A stretch of 64,000 nucleotides of DNA from Rubinisphaera margarita (lineage in GTDB: Bacteria; Planctomycetota; Planctomycetia; Planctomycetales; Planctomycetaceae): the NCBI RefSeq assembly GCF_022267515.1, contig NZ_JAKFGB010000021.1, positions 186,001-250,000 of the forward strand, given 5' to 3'. Shown in pieces: positions 1-9,707 of the stretch (positions within the stretch are counted from its first letter, which is position 1; every line of letters starts with the position of its first letter). The notes under the pieces were generated by a model, which searched no databases, was not told where the DNA came from, and saw nothing but the letters and a program-made list of their open reading frames with translations. The position numbers were made by a program, and so were the translations under genes.

Positions 1-752
1 TTCGCCCGCGTGAACTCCGAACGTGTCACGAGGCGGTTGAGCGTTGCATCCCGTTGAGCACGCCACTTCGGGAGATAACCCGAAAGGAGATTGATGCGGG
101 CTTCCGGAAGGTTCTCGCTCAGCCAGCGCGTAATCGGTTCGACGCAGCATTCAAAATGCCCCGGGAGCAGTAGATGGCGAATAATCAGATCCGTCGACTG
201 CGAAGCGAGCAGCAGATTCCGGGTAACAATCTCGAAGTAGTTCGGCACCGAGGCAATCTGTTCGGCGCAGCTGTTGTTGCCGAACTTGAAGTCAGCGACA
301 AACCACGAAACCCAGGGACGGAGAAGGGTAATCGTCTCCGGCGTCATGTAGAAATCAGACTTCCAGACAACGGGCGGCAACCGGTCGACGTTCTGCATGC
401 AGTCGATGATTCCCGGGGCATGAATGGTGGGCTCGCCGCCGACCCATTGCAGTGTTCTGGCCCCCTGTTCGATGCCCCACTGGACGGCCTCGTTTAAGAA
501 TGAGGGAGTGAGCACTGTTCCCCGCGACGGATCGAAGGCGTTCTCTTCGGCAATGCAGAAGGCACAGCGGAGGTCGCACCCTGATGTGTAGAAGAGGTGG
601 CACGGAAGCAGCTCAGGTTCTTCGCCGTATTCGATGCGATGCCGAAATACCCGCACGTTGGCATCCGCTCTGCACGTTCCTCGTTCGCCGGCCTGACGAT
701 TGACCAGACAGCGATGTTCACAGAGCGCGCAGGATTGGTAGAGATCCAACAT
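1..752 (-). CDS. Radical SAM protein, PflA-like (COG1313 type), C-terminus cut off by window edge
   Basis: About 250 residues are visible; the reading frame is still open at base 1, so the C-terminus is missing. The start is the ATG at 752-750, with an in-frame TGA three codons upstream. The [4Fe-4S] motif CDLRCAFC (C59, C63, C66) is the CxxxCxxC signature of radical SAM enzymes. It is followed by the glycine-rich stretch WVGGEPT, typical of the SAM-binding GGE motif. An N-terminal cluster of four cysteines (C8, C11, C15, C27) precedes it, as in uncharacterised relatives of the pyruvate formate-lyase activating enzyme. Such enzymes cleave S-adenosylmethionine to make a 5'-deoxyadenosyl radical; the substrate here is unknown. 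No partner glycyl-radical enzyme is in the window. The family call is firm; the precise function is not. Confidence 0.88.
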   Translation of the reverse strand, partial: MLDLYQSCALCEHRCLVNRQAGERGTCRADANVRVFRHRIEYGEEPELLPCHLFYTSGCDLRCAFCIAEENAFDPSRGTVLTPSFLNEAVQWGIEQGARTLQWVGGEPTIHAPGIIDCMQNVDRLPPVVWKSDFYMTPETITLLRPWVSWFVADFKFGNNSCAEQIASVPNYFEIVTRNLLLASQSTDLIIRHLLLPGHFECCVEPITRWLSENLPEARINLLSGYLPKWRAQRDATLNRLVTRSEFTRA

Positions 753-1630
753 GATGGTTCACAGGCGAAGGCCGAATGTCTTCAGAAGGGAAACCCATCC
801 AAGCGTAACGATCTGTTCCGGGGAATGATATCAGAATTTGAGTCGTTTCCGGTTTCCCAGGCGGTTTGACCCCATTCCGGAGTGTGCCTGCTTCTGATGC
901 TTAAATATCCGTGTTGATCTTTGACCGGCCGGTTGAGTCAACGCGAGTGCGATTCGGATCGGCCTGCCCCTGAAAGTGTGATCCAAAGCAGTGTCGCTTC
1001 GGCGATGGACGACTACGCGTATCTACGTTCAGGTAACGGCTGGTAGCCATGCAACATGTGGCCCGACCGCATCTTCAAGGCGAATCCAGACGACAGGCCT
1101 TCCGGCGATGAGGTCGACCACTACGACTTGCGAACACCGCTCTTTTTTCGGAGAGCGGTGTGATCGCGATACCGCTGTCGATCACGAGTTCGCGAATGGA
1201 GCTGGCAGGCGCTCACGTGTTGCCAACCGAATTGAGGTTCGATGATGCCGAACTTGCCGGATGCGACGAATTCGCGATCGACCGGGGATGCGGTTTCGAA
1301 CGCGACGAACGAAAGGAGGGATTGGAGTGATCCGTTGCATTGCGGCAGTGCGTCGTGAGCGGAATCGAACTGGTTATGCAGCTCGATGATTAATGATGGT
1401 TTCCGTACGGACGACGTGCCGATTCTCTAATTGACTCAGCTGTACCTGCGGATAGGATGACCAGCGCCTCCTGCGAGTGGGGAGAACGCCCGAGAAGCCG
1501 ATGCCGGAAGGCGTCGAAGATCCGCTAAGAGCCCCCGGTCTGGAGCCTCGGTCGAACTTCCGAATGAAGATGGCTCGGTCTGCATTGCTCCCACGTCATT
1601 TCGTTGAACGTCTGCATCTACGGAACGGTC
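753..1630. other. Gene-poor stretch with hairpins and short coding-like fragments
   Basis: No convincing gene lies here. A 10-base palindrome ACCGGCCGGT sits at 924-933. Two short open stretches, 1056-1163 (35 codons from an ATG) and 1160-1330 (a frame from GTG at 1160, or ATG at 1196), have protein-like composition. They lie in different frames and match no family I recognise, so they may be remnants of a decayed gene. The promoter of the giant gene downstream should lie in the last few hundred bases, but I cannot place it. Confidence 0.4.
1134..1161. other. Perfect hairpin, 10-bp stem
   Basis: ACACCGCTCT (1134-1143) pairs with AGAGCGGTGT (1152-1161) around an 8-base T-rich loop. A second inverted repeat, GTGATCG (1160-1166) with CGATCAC (1179-1185), overlaps its right arm. 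No T-run follows, so it is not a classical terminator. Its role is unknown. Confidence 0.5.
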
Positions 1631-4600
1631 ATGCTCGTCAATAACTGGTTGAATGTTCTTCTGAAGCGAACGACGAGTCATTTCCCGCATAAGAGAACAT
1701 CTGCCGGCCACCAGTCGTCACGACGAAGACGCGATGCCCGATTGCAGTTCGCTGAGCCTCTCGAAGTGCGGGTGCTACTTTCTGGCGACGACGATCACGG
1801 GCATCATCACACGGCCGGCGTCGATGTGCTTGAAGGCTACTACACCTGGGAAGAGTTTCTGGAGTTGGAGTCGACGGAGTTCGCCGTCCCACCTGGAATG
1901 CCCCCCGCTGGCGAGTTTCAGGCTCAGCCCGACGGCGGACATGAACCCGATGTGCTTACGATCGTCCTCGACTTCAAAGACTCCGACGATCCGCAGTCTA
2001 CCGATCTGTTCGACAACGTCGTTGGTGAGTTCGACGTCACCGCGTATGGCTTCAATTCCAGCGACTTCGGAATGATTGTGGACGCGATCATGGAGGAAGT
2101 CGACGACGACTTCTTTCACGAGTTGATCGGCACGGTCGCCAATTCGTCGCAGCAGGATCTCGCAATCGACTTCGTTGTCGGGGATATCGGAACGCTCTAC
2201 GCCGGCGCCAGCGAATACTACTACGTGCAGATCGGCACCGGGATTTCCGGCGACCATACGAATGGGGGCATCCTGGGTGTGGCCGCTGCCTCTGCCGTGC
2301 GTGACGAGAACGGAACGGCGAACATCTACGGGTTGCAGAATGGAGCGATCGTCGCCTCGATCTTCACCGATGTCATCCAGGGCATGGGGGGATTGACGCC
2401 ATCCAGCGCACTTTCATCAGGGAATCTCGAATACACGACGCACGCGATCACGGGAACGCTGTCCCATGAGATTGCGCACACGCTGTCGTTGTCTCACATC
2501 AACAAAGCCGGGTCGACGCAGCCGACTTCGGGAGTCTCGCCGCTCATGGGGACGGGAGCGATCGATCTGCCGAACCAGGATCGAATTACTGATCGTGAGT
2601 TCTCGCTCTCGGGAATTGATGGGCAGAACGAAGACGCGCCTCGGAATCACGTGCAGCAACTGGTCGACGCCGTCGGGCTGCACGATGCGCCGAACGATCC
2701 CCCAACCGTGGCGCTGCAGAACACCACGACGTCGTTCCCAGAGAACACCGATACGACCAATCGCCTCAAAGTGGCCGATATTGCCGTCACGGACGACGAC
2801 GCGGGAGTGAATACGCTGGCACTGTCCGGAGCCGATGCGGGACTGTTCGAGATCGATGGGCTCGAGCTGTTCCTGTCCGCAGGGACCACGCTCGACTACG
2901 AGTCACAGGCAGCAATGGATGTTACCGTTACGGTCGATGATACCGCGGTTGGCGACACGCCCGATGACTCAGTTGCGTTGACGGTGACCGTGACCGACGT
3001 CAATGAAACGCCGAGCCTCACGCTGAACGATTACGGCGTGACCTTGGAAGACGAGCAGGGAGTGAGTCAGCGAACAGCGGTGGCGGATGTGATGGTCGTC
3101 GACGATGCCCTGGGGGCAAATTTGCTCTCGCTGTCGGGAGCGCACGCGGCTCTCTTCGAGCTGGAGGACAATGTTCTCTTCCTGGTCGCAGGAGTTGACC
3201 TGCGAGATTACGCAGGGCAGACGTTGTCGGTGGATATCGACCTCGATGATCAGTCGGTCGGGGGCTCTCCGGATGCGTCAGTGAACGTGTCGATCGATGT
3301 CGAGGATGTCGACGTCTTCATCACCTCTCGGCTGCTCAAGGATATCTCCGATCAGAGAGCCGTTGGCGGGAGCAACCTCCGCGAGATGGGAGGGCAACTC
3401 TTTTTCACGGCCTCGATTTCTCCCTATGGAACAGAGCTTTGGACGAGCGACGGAACTATCGCGGGAACAACGATTCTCAAAGACATCCTCATCGGTGCGG
3501 GCTCCTCCACTCCAGAGGATCTGACCGTTGTCGGGGATCAGCTCTTCTTTACGGCCATCGACGCCGAGAATGGCCGAGAGCTCTGGGTGACCGATGGCAC
3601 GAGTGAAGGTACGGTGCTGGTTAGCGATCTGACGCCCGGACTTCAGAGCACAACTCTGGTTGAAAGCGCGGTCGCGGACGGACTGTTGTTCTTTGTCGAT
3701 TCGCTTTCGAATCTCTGGGTATCGGATGGAACGGAAGCGGGAACCACTTTGGTCCGCAACGCGAGCGACGAGCAACCCGTTGGTCCGGGCGAGCTGTTCT
3801 CCGCTGGGAACCGAATCTTCTTCCAGGCGGCGGGAACGGGAACGGGGGATGAACTCTGGACGAGCGACGGGACTGCAGCAGGGACGTATCTGGTCAAAGA
3901 CATCAACGCGGGAGGAACAGCGTCTTCTCCGCAAGAGTTCGCGGCGGTCGGCAATCTTGTCTATTTCCAGGCGAACGACGGGACGAATGGGGCCGAACTG
4001 TGGGTGTCAGATGGCACGGCTCAGGGGACGACACTGCTCAGCGACATCAATCCGGGCCCAGATGGTTCCACACCCTCCCAGCTTACGGTCGTAGGAGATG
4101 AGGTCTACTTCCAGGCTGATGATGGAGTCAACGGAGTCGAGCTGTGGGTAACCGACGGGACCGGGGTCGGAACGCGGCTGGTTAAGAACATCATGGCGGG
4201 AGGTGTCTCATCGTCGTTCGAAAGTCTGGCGGCGTTCGATGGGCGTCTGTTCTTCGTCACGAACGATGGCATCAACGGCAGTGAGATCTGGTCGAGTGAT
4301 GGGACCGAGCCGGGAACGACCCTCTTTGCCGATCTCAACCCGGGAGTGGCCTCGGCGACGCCTGCGCGCCTGACCGTGATCGGCAATCGACTCTATTTTC
4401 AGGCTGATGACGGCTCCACGGGCGTGGAACTCTGGAGCACTGATGGAACAGAGATCGGGACCGCCCTGGTCAACGATCTCAACCCGGGCAATGGATCTTC
4501 GGATCCGACATCCTTCACCCCGGTCGGCGAGCGCATCTACTTCTCCGCTGACGATGGAGATGGGGACCGACTTCGCTACCTCGACGGGGAAACGATCGAA

Positions 4601-7600
4601 GTCGTGCAGACCCGCCTCGAATCCTCGAATCCAACCGACGTGGTGACGTTTGGCGACCGCTTCTACTTCTCCGCGTACGATCCTGTTTACGGCCGCGAGC
4701 TCTGGGGCAGTGATGGCACGGAAGCAGGTACGGTCCTGTTCAAGGACATCAATCCCGGAACCGGCTCTTCGACGCCGGGCAATTTTGAAGTGGTCGGAGA
4801 TCAGCTGTTCTTCGTTGCCAACGATAGCGTGCGCGGAGAGGAGCTGTGGGTCAGTGACGGGACCTCCGCCGGGACTCAGCTGGTCAAAGATATCCGGCAG
4901 GACAGCGCGTCTTCGACTCCGCGTGATCTGACGGCCGTTGGCGATCTGTTGTTCTTTGAAGCCTACGACTCGACCGCTGGCTATTCCCTCTGGGTGAGCG
5001 ATGGCACCAGTGCGGGCACTGCACTGGTGAAAGACATCAACGCCAGCGCGCTGACCGGCACTTTGAACAACTTCACGGTCGTCGGGGATCTGCTCTATTC
5101 TCAAGCCAGCGATGCGGCAACCGGCACCGAACTCTGGGTGAGCGACGGCACCAGTGCGGGCACGGTCCTGGTGAAAGATATCAACAGTGGCAGTGCGTCT
5201 TCGTCCCCGGCAGATCTGGTGGCGGTCGGCGGGCAGCTGTTCTTCTCCGCTGATGATGGTTCCAACGGTCGTGAGCTGTGGGTGAGTGATGGAACGACCG
5301 AGGGAACGCTGCTGGTCAGGGATATCGACGCGGGAGCCGATGCTTCGAACCCCTCGAGCCTTGTTGCACTGGGCGGCTCGGTCTATTTCCAGGCGAACGA
5401 TGGAGTCAACGGAACCGAGTTGTGGGTCAGTGATGGCACACTCGAAGGGACTCAGCTTCTGAAAGATATTCGCTCCGGCAATGAGTCCTCGACTCCTGAG
5501 TATCTCACCCTCATTGGCGATCAGATTTACTTTTCGGCCAGCGATGGAGTAACAGGGGCCGAGCTCTGGGTGACCGATGGAACCACAGGCGGGACGCGGC
5601 TCCTGAAAGATGTCCGACTTGGGGCAGAATCATCCAATCCGATGTCCTTCACCGCTTTTGGAGATCAGCTTTTCTTTCGGGTACTGGAGCAGGAGAGAGA
5701 GTTCCCTCAAGCAGACAGCTTTCAGCTGTGGGTAACCGACGGTACGGCGACGGGCACGCGACTGGTGGACGGTCTGTTCGAAGGAGCATTCGGCGTCGAT
5801 CCGCAGTACCTGACGCCGTTCGAGAGTTCGCTGGTCTTCCGCGCCTTTAGCGACGAAAGTGGTTATGAACTCTGGATCGCCGATGTGAATCATACTCCGG
5901 TGAACACGGAGCCGGTCTCCTCGGACGCCATTGACAGTGACAACGAATTTGTCCTCGACCTGCTCACCGGAACTTCGGATGTCGATCCCGGCGAGACTCT
6001 CAACGTGAGCAATCTGCAGCTGATTTCCGGAGACGCGAAGGGCGTGACTGTAAGCTCGAATAGCCTGACGATCACGCCGTCCGCTTACGCTTCGCTTCCA
6101 TTCGGGGCTGCTGAAGTCCTGAGTTATTCCTATCGCGTGGTGGACCGATTCGGCAGCCGAGTCAATCAGACGGCGACCATCACCATTACGGGAACCGATT
6201 CTCCGCCGCAGATCGCGCTGCAGAATCAGATGATGAGTCTGGCCGAGGACGCGGACACGACGGCTCGTCGGAAGGTAGCCGATATCGTTGTCACGGACGA
6301 TGGCGGTTCGCCGGTGTTGAGCCTGAGCGGCGCTGATGCAACGATGTTCGAAATTGATGGCACCGAACTCTACCTCATTGCCGGTGCTAAGCTCGATTAC
6401 GAGACGAAGCCGTCGCTCGAGATGACCGTACAAGTCGACGATCCCGGCGTGGGAGGCAATCCGGATGGAACGGCTACGCTGACAATCAGCGTGACTGACG
6501 CCAATGACGCCCCCAGCGTATCGCTGCTGAATACGGTGACGATCCTCGGAGAGGGGACCGACATGAGCAGTCGCTTGAAGGTCGGCGATATTGTCCTCAA
6601 TGACGATGCTCAGGGGCTGAACGTCGTCAGCCTCAGCGGCGCGGATGCGGCGATGTTCGAGATCGACGGCGGCGAACTCTACCTGCGGGCGGGCTCAAGT
6701 TTGAGTAAGGCGACGAATCCGCAGCTCGCTGTGACCGTTCAGGTCGATGATGCCGAGGTAGGATCAAACCCGGATGGAACGGTAGATCTGTCGATTGAGA
6801 TCAACCAGACACCCGGGATTTCGCTTCAAAATACGGTGGCCACTCTGGCCGAAGACACCGACACCTCGGGCCGGATCAGAATCGCCGACATCCTAATCGA
6901 CGACGACGGCTACGGGACGAACATTCTACGGCTGGAGGGAGACGATGCGGGACTCTTCGAACTCGACGGCACCGTCCTCTTTCTGCGGGCGGGGACGACG
7001 CTTGATTACGAAACGAATTCCGAACTGAGTCTTTCGGTCGAGATCTATGACTCGACCGTTGGAAACGGAACGAGCGATCTGGCGTCGCTGTCCATCTCGA
7101 TTGCGAATGTGAATGATCCGCCTCGCGTGGCCCTTCAGAACGAGGTCCGGACCTTGCCGGAAGATACCAGCACGTCAAGTCGCGTGAAGGTGGCCGACAT
7201 CGTCATCACCGACGACGCTCTGGGGACGAACACACTGAAGCTGACCGGCATCGATCAGCCTCTCTTCGAGATTGTCGGGTCAGCTCTTTATCTCAAAGCT
7301 GGTGCTGTTCTCGATTACGAAACCAACCCGGTTCTGAATATCACCGTCCAGGTGGATGATGCGACTCTCGGCACGGGACCGGACGATGACGTTTCGCTGG
7401 AGATCAACGTCGACGACGTACTGGAAGGCCCGCCTCCGATTCCGGTTTCGTCCCTCCTGGGCTTTGCGAATGGAAACTGGTGGCTTTCCAGTGCGGACGC
7501 TAACGGCGATTTCACGAGTGCCGTCTCCGCATCGGGGCCGGCCAGTCTGTTTCGGGAAGCTGTGCAGGGAGATTTCAACGGAGACGGCGTGCAGGATGTC

Positions 7601-8638
7601 GCCGTCTGGTTGCTGAATGGGGAATGGCGTGTCGGACTCGCGAATGGAGCGGGGCAGTTTACGTTTACAACGTGGACGTCGTGGACTCATGCAGACATCA
7701 AAGAGGTCCACGTTGGCGACTTCAATGACGACGGACGTGATGACATCATCGGTTTGTTCCGGAGTGGAGATCGCGGTCGCTGGTGGGTCGCTCAGTCCGA
7801 TGGAAGTCGATTCGCGAATCGCCACTGGGGTGACTACGGAAACTACAATGGAATTAACACTGTGCTCGTGGGGAACTTCGACGGTGTGAAGGGCGATGAT
7901 CTCACCGTGATCGCGACGTCCGGCGTGGTGTGGATGGTGAAGACGAGCAACACCCGTTTTCAGTATCTCAACTCGCACCGCTGGAATCTCTCGAACGGCT
8001 TTGAGTTCGTTCAGGTTGGCAACTTTAATGGAGATCACCGCGACGATGTCCTGGCGGTGTTTGGGACTGGAGTCAACCGGAGTGTCTTCGTTGCCAAGTC
8101 CATCGGTCCGGCGATGGGATTCTACAGCAGTAAGTGGAGCGAGTGGACGGTCAACCAGTCGCTCGATGCAGTTGTCGTCGGCGATTTCGATGGCGACGGA
8201 CGCTCGAATGTGGTGGCGTTGTTGAATGGAACGAAACTCTGGTATGGTGCCTCCGATGGCCGTCGATTCGAAATGCGGTTCTGGCTCGACTGGAGTGAAG
8301 TCGCCGGCGGAATTGTCGATGTCGCGGTCGGGGACATCAACGGCGATGGCCTCGCCGATATTCTTGGACGAACATCAAATGGCAAATGGCGGACCGCGGA
8401 ATCGAACGGTTCGAGCTTTGCCGATCGATATGTGATTGGCTGGTCAGCGTCGGCGATCTGGAAGCATGTGATGATCGGCAATTTCACCACGCCTCGACCT
8501 GCTGCTCCTGAATCGCCGTCCCCGCCGATCTCAGATATCTCGGTTTCCCCACGGAGTTCGCCAGACGACTTCGCAGCCTTTGGAGACGATGAGATGCTGG
8601 ATCTGTTATACGATCGCGGTCAGGGCGGGGCGTTTTAG
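1631..8638 (+). CDS. Giant LEPR-XLL secreted protein: metzincin-like protease, ELWxxDGT repeats, cadherin-like and FG-GAP repeats
   Basis: A 2335-residue exported protein when read from the ATG at 1631; a TTG at 1604 would add nine residues. A basic N-terminus leads to LEVRVLLS (44-51), a variant of the planctomycete LEPR-XLL tag. Residues ~80-360 look like a zinc protease: HEIAHTLSLSH (H279, H283, H289) fits the metzincin HExxHxxGxxH motif with Ser for Gly, and M306 in SPLMG is placed like the Met-turn. Next come two cadherin-like units, about 18 ELWxxDGT units (~570-1415), one linker domain, four more cadherin-like units (~1525-1930), and FG-GAP repeats with D-x-(N/D)-x-D-G calcium loops (~1937-2290). 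The end is a short tail, FAAFGDDEMLDLL. The protein is probably a surface or matrix protein; proteolysis is inferred from motifs only. The C-terminal half is paralogous to the gene at 29636. Confidence 0.85.
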   Translation: MLVNNWLNVLLKRTTSHFPHKRTSAGHQSSRRRRDARLQFAEPLEVRVLLSGDDDHGHHHTAGVDVLEGYYTWEEFLELESTEFAVPPGMPPAGEFQAQPDGGHEPDVLTIVLDFKDSDDPQSTDLFDNVVGEFDVTAYGFNSSDFGMIVDAIMEEVDDDFFHELIGTVANSSQQDLAIDFVVGDIGTLYAGASEYYYVQIGTGISGDHTNGGILGVAAASAVRDENGTANIYGLQNGAIVASIFTDVIQGMGGLTPSSALSSGNLEYTTHAITGTLSHEIAHTLSLSHINKAGSTQPTSGVSPLMGTGAIDLPNQDRITDREFSLSGIDGQNEDAPRNHVQQLVDAVGLHDAPNDPPTVALQNTTTSFPENTDTTNRLKVADIAVTDDDAGVNTLALSGADAGLFEIDGLELFLSAGTTLDYESQAAMDVTVTVDDTAVGDTPDDSVALTVTVTDVNETPSLTLNDYGVTLEDEQGVSQRTAVADVMVVDDALGANLLSLSGAHAALFELEDNVLFLVAGVDLRDYAGQTLSVDIDLDDQSVGGSPDASVNVSIDVEDVDVFITSRLLKDISDQRAVGGSNLREMGGQLFFTASISPYGTELWTSDGTIAGTTILKDILIGAGSSTPEDLTVVGDQLFFTAIDAENGRELWVTDGTSEGTVLVSDLTPGLQSTTLVESAVADGLLFFVDSLSNLWVSDGTEAGTTLVRNASDEQPVGPGELFSAGNRIFFQAAGTGTGDELWTSDGTAAGTYLVKDINAGGTASSPQEFAAVGNLVYFQANDGTNGAELWVSDGTAQGTTLLSDINPGPDGSTPSQLTVVGDEVYFQADDGVNGVELWVTDGTGVGTRLVKNIMAGGVSSSFESLAAFDGRLFFVTNDGINGSEIWSSDGTEPGTTLFADLNPGVASATPARLTVIGNRLYFQADDGSTGVELWSTDGTEIGTALVNDLNPGNGSSDPTSFTPVGERIYFSADDGDGDRLRYLDGETIEVVQTRLESSNPTDVVTFGDRFYFSAYDPVYGRELWGSDGTEAGTVLFKDINPGTGSSTPGNFEVVGDQLFFVANDSVRGEELWVSDGTSAGTQLVKDIRQDSASSTPRDLTAVGDLLFFEAYDSTAGYSLWVSDGTSAGTALVKDINASALTGTLNNFTVVGDLLYSQASDAATGTELWVSDGTSAGTVLVKDINSGSASSSPADLVAVGGQLFFSADDGSNGRELWVSDGTTEGTLLVRDIDAGADASNPSSLVALGGSVYFQANDGVNGTELWVSDGTLEGTQLLKDIRSGNESSTPEYLTLIGDQIYFSASDGVTGAELWVTDGTTGGTRLLKDVRLGAESSNPMSFTAFGDQLFFRVLEQEREFPQADSFQLWVTDGTATGTRLVDGLFEGAFGVDPQYLTPFESSLVFRAFSDESGYELWIADVNHTPVNTEPVSSDAIDSDNEFVLDLLTGTSDVDPGETLNVSNLQLISGDAKGVTVSSNSLTITPSAYASLPFGAAEVLSYSYRVVDRFGSRVNQTATITITGTDSPPQIALQNQMMSLAEDADTTARRKVADIVVTDDGGSPVLSLSGADATMFEIDGTELYLIAGAKLDYETKPSLEMTVQVDDPGVGGNPDGTATLTISVTDANDAPSVSLLNTVTILGEGTDMSSRLKVGDIVLNDDAQGLNVVSLSGADAAMFEIDGGELYLRAGSSLSKATNPQLAVTVQVDDAEVGSNPDGTVDLSIEINQTPGISLQNTVATLAEDTDTSGRIRIADILIDDDGYGTNILRLEGDDAGLFELDGTVLFLRAGTTLDYETNSELSLSVEIYDSTVGNGTSDLASLSISIANVNDPPRVALQNEVRTLPEDTSTSSRVKVADIVITDDALGTNTLKLTGIDQPLFEIVGSALYLKAGAVLDYETNPVLNITVQVDDATLGTGPDDDVSLEINVDDVLEGPPPIPVSSLLGFANGNWWLSSADANGDFTSAVSASGPASLFREAVQGDFNGDGVQDVAVWLLNGEWRVGLANGAGQFTFTTWTSWTHADIKEVHVGDFNDDGRDDIIGLFRSGDRGRWWVAQSDGSRFANRHWGDYGNYNGINTVLVGNFDGVKGDDLTVIATSGVVWMVKTSNTRFQYLNSHRWNLSNGFEFVQVGNFNGDHRDDVLAVFGTGVNRSVFVAKSIGPAMGFYSSKWSEWTVNQSLDAVVVGDFDGDGRSNVVALLNGTKLWYGASDGRRFEMRFWLDWSEVAGGIVDVAVGDINGDGLADILGRTSNGKWRTAESNGSSFADRYVIGWSASAIWKHVMIGNFTTPRPAAPESPSPPISDISVSPRSSPDDFAAFGDDEMLDLLYDRGQGGAF
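3340..5890 (+). repeat. ELWxxDGT tandem repeat array (about 18 units)
   Basis: Within the giant gene, a unit of about 47 codons recurs with the core ELW(V/T/S)(S/T)DGTxxGTxL(V/L)KDI. I count 16 clear cores from base 3434 onward, plus two degenerate ones: RLRYLDGETIEVVQ near 4570-4615, and the last, ELWIADV at 5867. The family is known as ELWxxDGT repeats and is presumed to form beta-propeller-like blades. DNA identity between units is moderate, so this is an old protein repeat rather than a recent DNA duplication. Confidence 0.88.
6205..7430 (+). repeat. Four cadherin-like repeats of about 100 codons
   Basis: Units begin near 6210, 6517, 6817 and 7126, each about 305 bases. They share the pattern (V/I)xLxN...AxLxED-T-(D/S)TxxRxKVADIxxxDD...LxGxDxxLFEIDGxxLYLxAGxxLDYET. 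Two more divergent copies lie at about 2699-3310, and related units occur in the gene at 29636 (about 33060-33690). They resemble bacterial calcium-binding cadherin-like domains. Confidence 0.75.
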
Positions 8639-8716
8639 CGTCCGTTCGCATCTCGGCGACGCCTCGGGGGAATGGCGACTCCTGCGAGCAGAATGCTGGT
8701 CCGCCAGGGCGTTCAA

Positions 8717-9694
8717 TCAGCGCGGGAATGCTCCCGATTCATAGACCGAGAAGCCGAGTGTGGTCTGAGCGCTTCTGAGTTTGATGAAGCCCTGAGCGGT
8801 CCGATCGGAAGGCTCGTTGAACACCCGCAAAGGGCCCTGAGTCTGTTCGCGAAGGACAAGAGTTGTGTTGCCCCCTCCCCAGAGATTGGCGGCGTCATAA
8901 ATGCGAAGGCCGACCATCCAGTCCTCAAGTGTGTCCGTGGTAACGCCGACAGCTTCCGACGAGTCTCGTCCATCCACCACGAGCAGCGTGACCTGCATCC
9001 CAATTTCATCGACGCCGATTGCTGTACGGGGATGACGGCTGATCGTCGTGCTCGTGTTCCTGCTGGAAAGGCGGCAGGGCTCCCCATCATCGACCAGCTG
9101 ACCGGTATGGGCGGGGAAAACATGCCAGGCATCTTCGGGAACCGAGAGGGCAGGAACGATCGAGAAGTGACCGTCTCGATGAACAACGACGACCGTTGCT
9201 TTGCTGTCGTCCGGCGGTGCGGTGAGCCATTTCCCGGAGACCATCGTGGCGGGGTAGGCTTTCCCCCAGCCATCACCGGCGTCACTGCTTTCCGGGGGCT
9301 GGACAAGGACGCCCGTGTTGATAGCGACGTCGTAACGCAGACGCTCGGCTGCGCCAAGGACGGTCATGTTGGTCGTGTGGAACTCCCCGGTCCCATCAGG
9401 ATCGACTCCTCCAATCGTGTAGCCGGGCCGAATGTGTGACTCGTTCAGATCGAGCGTCACAGCATAGGCCGTATGGGGCGTCGGATCCTGAAGTTTCCAG
9501 ATCCGCAGGTCGACTCCGCGGGCCAGTTCGATTTGTCTGGTCGGCTGCGGGAGCGGATCGGCAGCGTTTGCTCCACGAAAGGGGAACAACGCCAATAAGC
9601 CGCAGAGCAGTCGGACGACACGTCGTAGAGACACGACGAGAGCGGTACACATTGCGATTCCGGAGACAGGGGATTCCGGTGTGAGACGTTTCAT
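8717..9694 (-). CDS. Phosphodiester glycosidase family protein (NAGPA-like), motif-altered paralog
   Basis: Exported protein of 325 residues. The hydrophobic stretch VVRLLCGLLALFPF ends at ANA-ADP, a likely signal-peptidase site; a shorter start at the ATG near 9652 would give a signal peptide of more usual length. The core HPRTAIGVDE...LLVVDGR is the signature of the phosphodiester glycosidase family (NAGPA, formerly DUF2233), which removes sugars from phosphodiester-linked glycans. The usual C-terminal NLDGGGSS motif reads NLWGGGNTT here, so a normally invariant Asp is Trp. The paralog at 12318 keeps the intact motif. It starts 13 bases after the FecR gene and is probably the last gene of the sigma/FecR operon. 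It may be a binding protein or an altered enzyme; activity is uncertain. Confidence 0.8.
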   Translation of the reverse strand: MKRLTPESPVSGIAMCTALVVSLRRVVRLLCGLLALFPFRGANAADPLPQPTRQIELARGVDLRIWKLQDPTPHTAYAVTLDLNESHIRPGYTIGGVDPDGTGEFHTTNMTVLGAAERLRYDVAINTGVLVQPPESSDAGDGWGKAYPATMVSGKWLTAPPDDSKATVVVVHRDGHFSIVPALSVPEDAWHVFPAHTGQLVDDGEPCRLSSRNTSTTISRHPRTAIGVDEIGMQVTLLVVDGRDSSEAVGVTTDTLEDWMVGLRIYDAANLWGGGNTTLVLREQTQGPLRVFNEPSDRTAQGFIKLRSAQTTLGFSVYESGAFPR

Positions 9695-9707
9695 AAAGGT
9701 CGTTGCG

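Noticed and set aside
4208..5104. Open frame of 298 codons on the minus strand inside the first giant gene
   Set aside because: It is an antisense image of the ELWxxDGT repeats with periodic sequence and no family features.
3340..5890. The tandem repeats as a possible CRISPR array or DNA-level satellite
   Set aside because: The period of about 141 bases is in frame, units differ at many third positions, and there are no short exact repeats with unique spacers.
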